This document shows positions 1 to 11,600 of a stretch of 64,000 bases of DNA, piece after piece. The translations under genes and the position numbers were made by a program. Within the stretch, counting starts at the first letter, position 1. Each line of letters opens with the position of its first letter. Source of the DNA: Daucus carota subsp. sativus (taxonomy: Eukaryota; Streptophyta; Magnoliopsida; Apiales; Apiaceae); NCBI RefSeq assembly GCF_001625215.2, contig NC_030381.2, positions 49,313,214 to 49,377,213 of the forward strand. The letters run 5' to 3'. The notes under the pieces are model-generated. The model saw only the letters and a program-made list of their open reading frames with translations, ran no database searches and had not been told where the DNA came from.

Positions 1-286
1 CATAAATATACGTTGGAAAATCGATCGTTAAAAACGAAGGTCTCATTCATTCGAAGTCAATACCAGCGGCGTATCGCATCTTTTGTCGCTCAGAAATTTT
101 CAAAGCAACATTAATTTAATACTCAAGCCTTTCAAAGCAGTTGGCTATAGTATAACATTAATGCAATTTATATGAGAGACTTCGTCAATGCTAAAAAAAA
201 CTTGCTAAAACCGGCGAGATGGACTTAAATACTAATTTATAATTAAAAGTAGTTTTATATATATTTTTGTTTTGAAATATACGTCA

Positions 287-507
287 CTCCCTCCGTTTCA
301 AATTATATGTACACTTTCAAAAAATCACATAATTTAAGAAAAGTGAATTTTGAGAAAAAAGACATATGGTTGATCTTGAAAATATAAATTAGCAATATGT
401 GAAGGAGAGTTGATTTTAGAAATATAAATTTACATTGAAAGTTGAAATTAAAAAGTATTTGAAATAATTTTTTTCTAAAATGGACATGTATTTTGAAATA
501 GAGAGAG
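287..507. mobile_element. Stowaway-like MITE, decayed
   Basis: The left end CTCCCTCCGTTTCAAA and the right end TTTTGAAATAGAGAGAG are inverted copies of the Tc1/mariner Stowaway terminus with a few mismatches. The right flank is TA; the left flank is CA, a decayed TA duplication. The 221-bp, AT-rich, non-coding interior fits the class. Confidence 0.7.
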
Positions 508-2044
508 TATTTATTTTTTTTTATATATATTTTTAAGTTTTTAGCTGTATTATTTAAAATTATTATTTTTAAACTTTTTAAAATAAATATATATAATTAC
601 TGTTAATCTTTTTTAAACGATGATTTTAACAACACAGTCAACGGACTATGTAAAAAAGGCAAGTGACCTACTTCAAAATGGAGGGGTGATGTATTGGAGA
701 GGAAATTTTAAGCATGTGTGTGTATATATAGTATTTAATTAATCTTTTTATTATTCATTAAATATTTAATAATTGAAAATTTAATAAATTATCTTTCTAG
801 TGAATATATGCTATTATAATTTATAATTTACATCGAAACAAATACAACTAAATTCCAATTTTCAGTTATTATTATTTATACTTTTTTACTTTGATCAATT
901 TCAAACCTTTCAAATAAACATTAGTTTTTTTCAATTTAAAGTTAGAAGTCACTTAAAAAAGCTTTCATCACTCGTTCAAACAAAGGCACAACTAATTTCC
1001 AGCTATAATAGCAGGTAGAAGAATATTCTAAATTGATACCTAAATCAAAATTTATATGAAATTGTTACATGATTTAGATGCACATTATACTTATTCTCAC
1101 TTTCTACGCACGCTTTTCATAATCGATCGGGAATTATAATTATTTTTAAACTTCATTTACATGATTCAGATACACATTATATTGGTGCTCACTCTCTCCA
1201 CATTTTTCATAACTGATAAAGAATTTTAATTATATTTATATTTCATATTATACTTGTTCTCATTCTCTTCACACGTTTTACATAGTCGAGCAGAAATCAT
1301 AATTATTTTTATATTTCATAATATATAATCATATATTACTAAGGAGTATATTTTACTAACATTATGTATACAGTTAGCTAGATAATTCATCAATTATCGA
1401 CCGGTTAATTATCCAGAAATTTATCTAGTTCAAGAGTCTAATTTCTTTGTTTAGCAATATAAATAACGTCTTTATTTATTGTACATGTTTTCGAGTTACC
1501 GTTTTGAAACTCGACCTTATTTCTAGATATCTCGGACCATCTCACAAACCATTATAATCGAATAAAGGGACATTTATAATTTGATAGCATTTTTTTTTAT
1601 AATTTCTTAAATATCTTTTATTATGTCTTATTTTGAAAAATAACAAAAAAATTATATAAATAACAAGAGATTAACTTGTCTCTGCTTCCTAACTTTTAAC
1701 ATGTTCTATTCTATTACAAACTAATATTGGATATATTTTATTTATATTAATAATAATGAACCTTTTTATAGACATATCAATCATCCCAATCAAATTAATC
1801 TGTTTTAAAAAAAATTGAGAAAAATTCAGTACCAACAATCTCAAATATATCCTTGAATATAGACCAGTTCCAAGCTCTTACTCCCTCCGTCTCAATGAAT
1901 TATATACATTGGGATCGGACATGGAGATCAAGAAAAAGCATAAGAAATGAGTAAAGTTATATGAAAAGTGGGTAAAGTGGTGAGACCCACATATGTTTTA
2001 ATAATAAATTTGAGAAGTGCAGTAAAATAATGAGTGTAATAGTG

Positions 2045-2190
2045 TTTTTTTTTTTTTAACGTAGGAACCCGCAGCCGCTACCCTTCGGGTGCGCACTGGG
2101 TAAACCCACGAGCTCACGCAATAGCCTGCAAACTACGTGAACCAAGGTAAACCGCACCTAAGCGCGACAGGCTCTGATCCAGGAGGCATA
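2045..2190 (-). mobile_element. SINE (Au-like), minus orientation
   Basis: Read on the minus strand, this GC-richer block ends in GTAGCGGCTGCGGGTTCC followed by a poly-A run (the T run at 2045-2057 on +). That closely resembles the 3' part of the plant Au SINE family. A weak Pol III B-box-like stretch (GGTTCACGTAG, complement of 2133-2143) lies inside. The left limit of the poly-A is clear; the 5' end near 2190 is approximate and no target duplication was resolved. Confidence 0.55.
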
Positions 2191-2234
2191 ATCACAAATT
2201 CTGTTTTTATTATTATATAATAAAACGGTTTTTT

Positions 2235-2409
2235 TATGGTGTGCCCAAGGGCACACACTAAACACTAAAACTTATAAATTTGGGAGATTTTGATTGGTTT
2301 ACACTCTTTAATAATGATGGCCCCCCTTGCATTTACAACAACCACACCAATTAAATCCCTCCAATTTTATAAATGTTACTGCTTAGCATGTGCCCATGGG
2401 CACACACTA
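2235..2409. mobile_element. Short foldback MITE with palindromic ends
   Basis: The ends are inverted copies: TATGGTGTGCCC at 2235 and GGGCACACACTA ending at 2409. Each terminus also contains its own small palindrome built on TGTGCCC/GGGCACA. Inner flanks (about 2268-2300 and 2350-2380) are also partly complementary. Superfamily not assigned; no clean target duplication seen. Confidence 0.5.
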
Positions 2410-2617
2410 GACAAACCCATAATAAAAATAGTGTGAAAATGTAATGGGTGTAGTAGTGTTTTATATCATAAAATAAAAACTTGCTATTTTAGAAATTTAA
2501 AGAAATAATAGGACATGCGTGAAAGGAAACTGTATACTATAATTGATGGGGACGGGGGAGGATGTATGTATATCTTATATTCATCTTCGGTTCTATATTC
2601 CAAAACTGGAATTGCAG

Positions 2618-5600
2618 AATACTGAGGTCACAAAATCTGCCGGGAAAGCTCCCACCAGAATTTGCCAAGCTACCTTACCTCCAAGTTATGTGAGTACCAG
2701 CGTGTTACCTCTTTTATTTTATTTTATTTTTACTTTTTCAATACTCATTTATAGGTGATATATTCTGATTTCTGTTTAAATATGTGCTGATAAATGCAGA
2801 GATTTGAGCATCAACTACATTGAGGGTACTCTACCTCTACAATGGGCCTCCTTGAGACTTCGTCAGATGTATGTTATATTCTTTATCTTTTAACTAGTCC
2901 TCATTTGTAAAATGTAATTTATAGTCTTACAAATTACATCTATATCAGTATCAAACTGTTGTAATATTCATGGACAATTGTCCAATACAGTAAGCTACGT
3001 GACGATATCTTTTTTCTCTCGTTTTGAGAGTCGACTCCCGTATTAGGGTTTCAGCCGTAACTTCTCCGCCTCCCAGATCTTCATCTTCTCATCAATTAAC
3101 CTCTTCGTTCTCTCATCCCCTCTATTATTTTACTAGTTTTTCAATAAAACCAAGATCTAATCTTGTTTGAGTACCTTGTTATCAAGGTTGTGTGCCCATT
3201 GTTTTGGGATGTCAGTGTGTGCCCATCTTTTTGGGATGTCAGTTTGTTATGTTTTCGTATTTTTATGTGTCTTGATGTGTCGTTCAATTATCAATCTGAA
3301 AAGGATTTATACGGTATTTTGGGAGATCGGTAAGACTCGCATCGATTTCGGAACGATGGTGGATACCGCAAGAGCTCACCTTTCACAACAAATAATTGTT
3401 CATGTTTTGGGGACGTTTGGTGCTCCAGGATCAGTTGATTTGACTGATAGTTCTGAACATTGGGCTACAGATGATGCTTACGTGAAGGTCAATTGCGAGA
3501 CTACTAGTTTCATAACTGATGTAGGTTGGATTGCTCGAGATATCGTTGTAACACTTTTTAGATCAAAGAATATGAATATTCTATTTGTTAAGCGATCTGA
3601 AAACAAAACGACTATTTGTTTAGTTCGTTTTTTGTTTCACAATCAGATTGTAGTTGACAGTTCGGGGGTTTGTCCCGGCTGGGTTTACGATTCATATTAA
3701 TAAATCCTTTGTTTGTCAAAAAAAAAAAAAAAAAAGTGTTTTTTACTAGACTAATCCCAAACTCATAAAAAATACATTAATTTATAGTTTTATAAGTTCA
3801 TCCAAAACAGTATCATAATAATAATACAATTACACTCAACTGACAAGTAAAGTATATACTTATGTCTCATTCAATCCTTAATGTCAATATGTTTAATGAG
3901 ATTGGTTTGAAATTCTCATTTTAAATTATTCGAATTATTCATATATTTTAAACTTTAAAAATATACAAATTTTATGTGAGCCGAGTCGAGTTAGACAAGT
4001 CTGAGCCGAACCTGAACTATACGAACCGAACTCGAGCTAAATAGGCAAAAAGCTCGGCTCGGGTTCACTTACGAACCAGACGGATTTTTATGTTCAAGAT
4101 TGGGTTCTTTTAGCAAACGAATAGAACCGAACTCACTTACACAAGCTGAGCTTGAGTTTTGTTCACGAACGACTCTGTTCAAATGCAGCCCTATTGGACC
4201 CTATCGGAGATGCTCTTATAGCCTAAGCCCTAAGTTTTGAGCTCTAATACCATATTAAATGACAACTCTAAGGGTGTTAGGGAAATTCTTTTTACCAGGA
4301 TCATTATATTCCAACAGTGTGAAGTTATAAGTTTATCCGTACTTATGTCAGATTGAGCTGGCTCAAAATTACTTATTTATCATGTTGTAGTTGGTGACAT
4401 ATCTCTGTATATTTTTGTGATACACTGATGAGTATAACAACAGCTCACTGCGTGGGAATCGCTTGACGGGTCCAATACCTGAAGAATATGGAAGCATTGC
4501 CACATTGGAAAAACTGTAAACTTTTGGCATTGTCTTCCTTAATTAGAATGAGTCAATTACTGTTGAATAAATTCTGACAAAGCGTTTTCTTTTTTCTTTT
4601 TGACATTTATCTACATTGTTACAGCGATCTGAACGCCAATCAGATGTCAGGTAATATTCCACCAAAGCTTGGCGATCTTCCTGCTATTTCGGCAATGTAA
4701 GTTTCTGCTTGTACGGGTTTACACTATATGTACGATTGCCTGACCATTGTATTTTTTATGATGCATAAACCATTGTATTTTTTATGATGCATAAAGGTGT
4801 GTATCAATCCTTAACTGCTCATGCCTATACTCTTAGTTAAGATTGAGATTTGACTAGTTCTCTTAACTATTGGCAAAGCTCTCTGTCTTCCAACTATTTT
4901 ACTGGACCATTGCCCAACACACTTGGCAGGCTGACTTCTCTGACGGACTTGTAAGATCCTAACTCCATATGCAGTCCCCATTTATTATTATTGTTTTCAT
5001 AAAATAAATAGGAGACTTGAGGGGAGATGGGTGTTATTCTGAATCCCTGTTCCATGTTATAAATGTAAATATCTGATGGTTAAAGTTATTATCTTAATGC
5101 AAATGCAGTCGAATCAGTGATAATAACTTCACAGGCAGGATACCTAGCTACATACAGACTTGGACAAAGCTTAAAAAGCTGTAAGAGTTTCGCCTGTTAC
5201 CATGATCTGCATGTTTATGTTCTGTGATTCTACCGCATTTTTTTATATGCTCAAATAATTAAGTTTCTCAATGCAGAGAAATCCAAGCTAGCGGTTTGGA
5301 TGGGCCAATACCTGACTTTAGTCTTTTGGCTGATCTAAAGGACCTGTCAGTTCTACCATTCTATTTAATAGCTTTATTTGTGTGATTTGAATGCTTATGG
5401 ACTTATGGTACTTTCTCAATGCTGTTTATGTATGTAATATGCAGGCGAATCAGTGACTTAAATGGAAACGACGGAAAATTTCCTTCCCTTAACAAATCTA
5501 GCTTTGGAGAATTCCAAAGATTGTATGTTGCTCACGTATAAAACTTTTTCATAATCGAAATTATTAGTTTTTGTTGAGTGACACTTCTTTGTTGGCAGGA

Positions 5601-8600
5601 TATTAAGGAGTTGCAATATTGTAGGACAACTACCAGAGTATCTTGGTGAAATGCAGTACTTGACGACGCTGTTAGTAGATCTATTTTTCTTCTTTCTCTG
5701 TATTTCTTGCAACTTCTAAAATTGTTATATGGGCAATAGTTTTTTAGTTTTTTTTTCTTTTTTTGGTATTAGCCCATAAATTCATAACACATGTTGAAGT
5801 TCAGATCTGCCACGGTAGTAAAAAGTTCAAAGGATGCATGAATGGGAAGAAAGACCATTTTGTTATGTCAGGGCTGCTATACAATATACATTACTTGCGG
5901 ACTGACATGCGTATTATAATTAAATTTATACATTCACAATGACTTCACCATAGTAGCAATTCGTCCTGACTTCAACACAGTAGTATCTCGCTCTAGGTTC
6001 ATACTCATAGGTCTACTCTTAAGAAAATGCACACTCGAGCTGAAGAACTTTGCTTGAGACTTTTACATTTACAGAAAATAACAGTGCTTCTGAATTGTAT
6101 TAAAATGTCAGTATGTCACAGCTAGTTCTTTTCAGAAAACATAAAGCGTTGGAGTTATTAATGGTTGACTAAGCTGCGTTGAAGTTGTTAACATATACAG
6201 AACAGTTATATTAGGATTGTATTATGAGATAGTTTCATTAATTATGAGTTTCCTTGTGAGTATAATATTCTTTATTTCTGTTATTTAGATGTTTGTTATA
6301 TAAGCCTCTATTCTATTGTAATAGAGAACAAGTTGTCTATAATAAAATGCTAGTTTATCTCTTTTCTCTCTTCTTTATCAAAAGTAACAGTGAAATTTAT
6401 TGTGTCCATAAACAGACAGTTCTCATTGACCAATGACCGCAATTACAAATGTGAAATGCTTATTATCTGTTCAGGTTCACCATCTTTAGTAATATGCAAT
6501 CATTATGAAATGATTAAATATTATCACGTATTGATCTTATCTTGCAGAGACCTTAGCTTTAATAGACTAAGTGGCAACATATCGAGCACTATGAGCAATT
6601 TAAGTTCCGTAAAAAATATGTAAGAACTCTGATCCTTTTTTTATATTTTTTAATTTAGAATTTACCGGTGTTAACTTCTTCTACACACAAGCAGAAGTGC
6701 ACCAAGTGTAACAAAATCCATTATTAGCTGTTTTAAGTTGCAGACTAGTGCAAGGAACTGATCCAACAATCACCATTAGAGTGACTTTTAGTCCACTTAT
6801 TCATGTTGTGATTACTCAGTTTGTTGAGCTGTATTCTAAAGTCTAAATCACTAAGTTGTAATTATAATTGTTGTGATAATCTGTGGGCTTTACATTTTTT
6901 TTGATTCGGCAATCCTCAGTTGCCTTCATGGCTTTTCCATTTACACTAAATTGGTTACCAAATGAAATAGTCAAATATGCATCTTAACACATTATCCAAA
7001 AGATGACCTAGTTTTGTGGTTAAAAGAATATAGGAGATGTTAAAGGATCAGTTCATTCACTCAGGTCATTGGCATAATAAGGACTACAAATTATAGTGGC
7101 ACGAAGACATAGAAACGAAATCAGTCTGCAAGACCAACCTATCATTCTAATCTATGAGTTTGTATCTGTTTAGTTATTTTGCAGGAAACTTGCTCTCTGG
7201 ATCCTTGCCTGATTGGATATTTAAATCAAACAATATGTAAGTTTCTTTTAATCCTTTTAAGGTGTAAGTGATACGGAAATGTGACTGGTTTTTTACTCCT
7301 CGTTTTTTGTTTAATTCTTTTACAAAATATATTTGCTTTTATGCGTTTCTATGCATTGTCAAGTTATTGGCACACCATTGCCCCTTGACGTGCTACAGGA
7401 TACGTATCCATAATTATATATGACATGCCATCTTCTACTTCTCTCCAACTATAGAAGGGGCAGTGCCCTGATGCCCTTATTACATTAAAGAGAGCATGGA
7501 TAATTCAACGAGTCAATAGCACTTTTAAGCAGTTTGCTTTACAAATTGAAGTCTTTGTATTGCTCTAACTTAATTAAGATAAATTCTGAAACTCTCCCTG
7601 TTATGTTAGGTTAATAGTCACTGTAAGATATATGCAGCCAAAAAATAGGACATAAATTCTTGATTACTAAATGGTAACTTCTGCAATATCATTTAGTAAC
7701 ATTGAATCAGTGAGTTCATGCTGTTTAACAGGCATGCTTTAAGCCATAAATGTAGTTCCTGGGCTCATATTACTCATCTGCTAAATTGTGTGCAGTGATC
7801 TTTCATACAACAACCTCACACTTGTAAGCTCAGAGGATGATAACTGTCTGAAGGAAGGGCTGTAAGATTATATCTTTCTTTCTTAACCTTGTGAAATTCC
7901 TATTTACAGGTTTTTTCCTGCTATTTTAATTTATCAGCAAAGTTATTATTATCTAATAATTAATTTATGTATTTGAGAACATTTTTGTAGGAACTTGTTT
8001 GGAAGCTCTTCAAAAAGTAGTCCATCGTAAGTTTTACACATATATTTGAACTCCTACTATAACATACCCCTGATTCATTTTTTGTTTGACATCATTTTCC
8101 CTTTTATCTTAATAATAATTGACAATAATATTATGATGACTGTTTCTTGATTCACCTTATTTGCCAGTGGAATGGTTTCATGCCTGCAAAGCCAGACTTG
8201 TTCCAGATGTAAGTTATATTTGGTTATATTCTGGATCAATCAACTTCAAACATAAATCTACACATAATTGCTACTGGTCGATTGAAGAAAATTGTGCCAG
8301 AGTACTATGGTTCATGCCAGTGGAACGGTTACATGCTTAACAGTTAGTTCTAATGCTTGTTGTAGTCTTGTATCAGACAACTTCTTCTTTTTTTTGGGTT
8401 TATATTAATGTAAGTGTTAGATGTAAACTAAAGAATCTGAGAGAATATTTGAAAACCTAAATATCAAGAACCTGCCTTTTTTGTTGAACAATGTTATTTG
8501 TTTACAGAATTTTGAATATATTTAAATAATACATACAACTTCTTAAAAAAAATTATCGGTGTTCATTGTATCCATAGATTGGCTTAAATATTAAACTTTC

Positions 8601-11600
8601 AACTAACATCTTATATTTAAATTATGCTCATCATTTTAAAAATAGTATAGAAATACTTATAAAAAGTATAGAAATACTTGTAAAAAATTAAATGATGTGC
8701 ATGAGGGTGACCTTAGGTAGCTACCTGAGGTCTTAAGGTTTTCTAGCAAATTCATTTTCAAATGTATCTGAAAATATAACCCTGCACCCATATTATATTT
8801 TTTAAGTTCATATATATCATGTACTTTCAGATCAGAATTAATCTACAAAATATATGAGACTATGTATTTACATAGGATGATAGGATCTTCCTAAAAATCA
8901 TTATCTTATTAATTTATTAAAATTTCTAAAGTTCTGAACTGGAATAATGTTTTATGAAAGCTGATCCAATAGTTCATGTAGGCTAAGACTTGTATCGCAG
9001 TAGGGGTTCTTGTTGTGGTAGATCATAGGCATGTAGAACGCCAAACATCCATTTCTTCAAATTGTTATTCTTCATATTGCCCCATACTTCTATTTCTTCG
9101 CCTTAACAGATGTTATTATCTGTATCAGATGTGGACTCTTTCTATATCAACTGTGGAGGTAAACAAACTAGTGTTGATGGAAATAAATATGCTGCGGATA
9201 GACAGTCATCAACTGAACCTTCAAAATTCTATCGCGGGGAGAACTGGGCATCTAGTAGTACTGGCTCCTTTGTGGAAGGGTACAAGTATAATTTTACCAG
9301 GACAAGTAGTAGTTTTAATGGCGACCATAGAGAATTGCTAATGGATGCACGACTTTCTCCATTGTCCCTGACTTATTATGGTTTTTGTCTGGCCAATGGG
9401 AAGTATACAGTAAAGCTTTACTTTGCAGAAATCACGTTTACTGACAACCACACGTTCAGCAGCCTTGGCAGGCGAATATTTGATATTTACATTCAGGTAA
9501 ATGCTAAAATGATTAGACCTTTTTTTAGAGTCAAGTATCTGCCAAGTTATTAAACCTTAGATCTAATTATGCAGGGAAAGCTGGAGCGCAAAGATTTTAA
9601 TATTAAAGATGAAGCGGGTGGAATTAATAAGGAGGTTGTAGTGGAGTTTCCTGTCAGTGTAGATAATCATACCTTAGAGATCCGCTTTTACTGGGCTGGT
9701 AAAGGGACAACTATAATCCCTCTTCAAGGCATATATGGTCCTCTCATTTCAGCTATAGCAGCGTCTCATGGTAAATATTTAAACATTTTCCTGCTTCTTT
9801 CTTCCTGTATACATGAAAATGGATGAGTTTGTAAGTTTAATTTCCATATTTCTATCTTATTCTTGGTCACATATAATGTGTAGTTTAATTTTTTTTTTTT
9901 TTTGTGCTAATGTTTAAAATTTTGGCATGCCAGTCTTTCTATATTCCTAAGTATCAGCTTGTACTTATACTGTTTTCTTCCATCAAAATATTGTTTAAGC
10001 ACCAGTAAAGAGAAATGTATCTGTGGGTACTGTGGTTGGTGTGATGGTTGGTATAGCATCTGTTCTCCTCCTGCTTCTAGGTATACTTTGGTGGAGAGGA
10101 TGTCTGTGTCGGAGAAATACAATGAGATCAGGTATTTGGAGGACCAACAGAACTCGTTTCATTGTGATTAAGTAGCAGATTATGTTTGTTTCAACTACAC
10201 CTTCATTTGTTATGTTTTTCCTATTAGACTTGTCAACAACGATTTTAATTTTCTTTCATATCAAATGACACATCTTGTTAAAGTTGTAGATGTAATCATG
10301 ATAATAGAACTCTTTAAGCAAACTGGTACTGATTGTAATAACTTTGCTCCACTAATGTCTAAGGCATCATTTTTCCAACAGGACTACAGGGTCTAGATTT
10401 GCACACTGGCTCATTTACCTTACAGCAGATTCGAGCTGCAACTAAAAATTTTGATAGTGCTAATAAGATTGGTGAAGGTGGCTTTGGTCCTGTTTACAAG
10501 GTAACTTACACAAGAATCAATTTTTACTCAATTTATTGAACTATAATAATTCCCTTCCAATCTTATGAAGTATAAACCCAACAGATTTCTCAATTTATAG
10601 GGGGTTCTATTAGACGGAACCGTGATCGCTGTGAAGCAGCTTTCTCACAAATCAACGCAAGGGACTCGTGAGTTTGTAACTGAAATAGGCATGATATCTG
10701 CTTTACAACATCCAAACCTCGTAAAGCTGTATGGATGTTGTGTTGAAAGAAATGAGCTAATGCTAGTATATGAATACTTGGAAAATAACAGCCTTTTCCG
10801 TGCTTTATTTGGTAATTTTGCAGCATCATGCTTTGCAATTTTTCCCAGCAATAATGCTATTTAAAATAATTATTTATATGGAGTCACCTCTGACCATAAA
10901 ACTGAACACTTTGAAGGCCCAGAAAGAGATCGTTTGGAATTGAATTGGTCAACGAGGTACAAGGTTTGCATTGGCATAGCAAGAGGTTTGGCCTATCTCC
11001 ATGAAGAATCGAGGTTGAAGATTGTCCACAGAGATATTAAAGCTACCAATGTGCTGCTTGATAAAGATTTAAATCCTAAGATATCTGACTTTGGTTTAGC
11101 TAAACTTGCTGAGGAGGACAAGACACATATAAGCACCCGAATTGCTGGAACTTTGTGAGTCACCATGCTAATATTTTTTGTCAACCGGCTACTGCTAGTG
11201 ATAACAGTAATAATCTATATTGATATTCTTGTTTGGACGAAATTATAATATATATGTTAAAAAACTCTACTGAATATGTGACATGATAATTTATCCTGTT
11301 TTAGTGGATATATGGCACCTGAATATGCAATGAGGGGTTACCTTACAGACAAAGCTGATGTTTATAGTTTCGGAATTGTTGCCCTGGAAATTGTAAGCGG
11401 GAGGAGCAACTCTAACAGTGGGCCAAAGCAGGAGCCCATTTACCTTCTTGATTGGGTAACTTTATGAACTTGCAATATGATCTGAGAAAGGGAAATATTA
11501 TGTATGTCGTACTAATTCTTTTGCTAATTAACTACTAAGTTGTGCTTCGTTGCAGATAAAAATTTATCTTTTGTGAAAATAATGGTATCTCAAGGATATA

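Larger units (their letters stand above)
1881..2560. mobile_element. Stowaway-like MITE interrupted by later insertions
   Basis: The left terminus CTCCCTCCGTCTCA follows a TA. The right terminus GGGGACGGGGGAG ends at 2560. Sequence just inside the right end (2531-2547) resembles the usual Stowaway subterminus. A SINE (about 2045-2190) and a separate foldback element (2235-2409) sit in the middle, so this older MITE was a landing site for younger ones. The right flank GA no longer matches the TA duplication. Confidence 0.55.
1..2617. other. Intergenic or first-intron region upstream of the receptor kinase
   Basis: No coding exon is recognisable here. The first exon(s) of the receptor kinase, encoding the signal peptide and N-terminal cap, should lie upstream, so this stretch is either a long first intron or a flank left after 5' truncation. 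It holds a Stowaway-like MITE (287-507) and a composite of a second Stowaway interrupted by a SINE and another foldback element (1881-2560). The rest is plain AT-rich DNA. Confidence 0.6.

Noticed and set aside
1..2540. Search for the receptor kinase signal-peptide exon
   Set aside because: No Met-plus-hydrophobic ORF with a suitable donor and the expected N-terminal cap was found.
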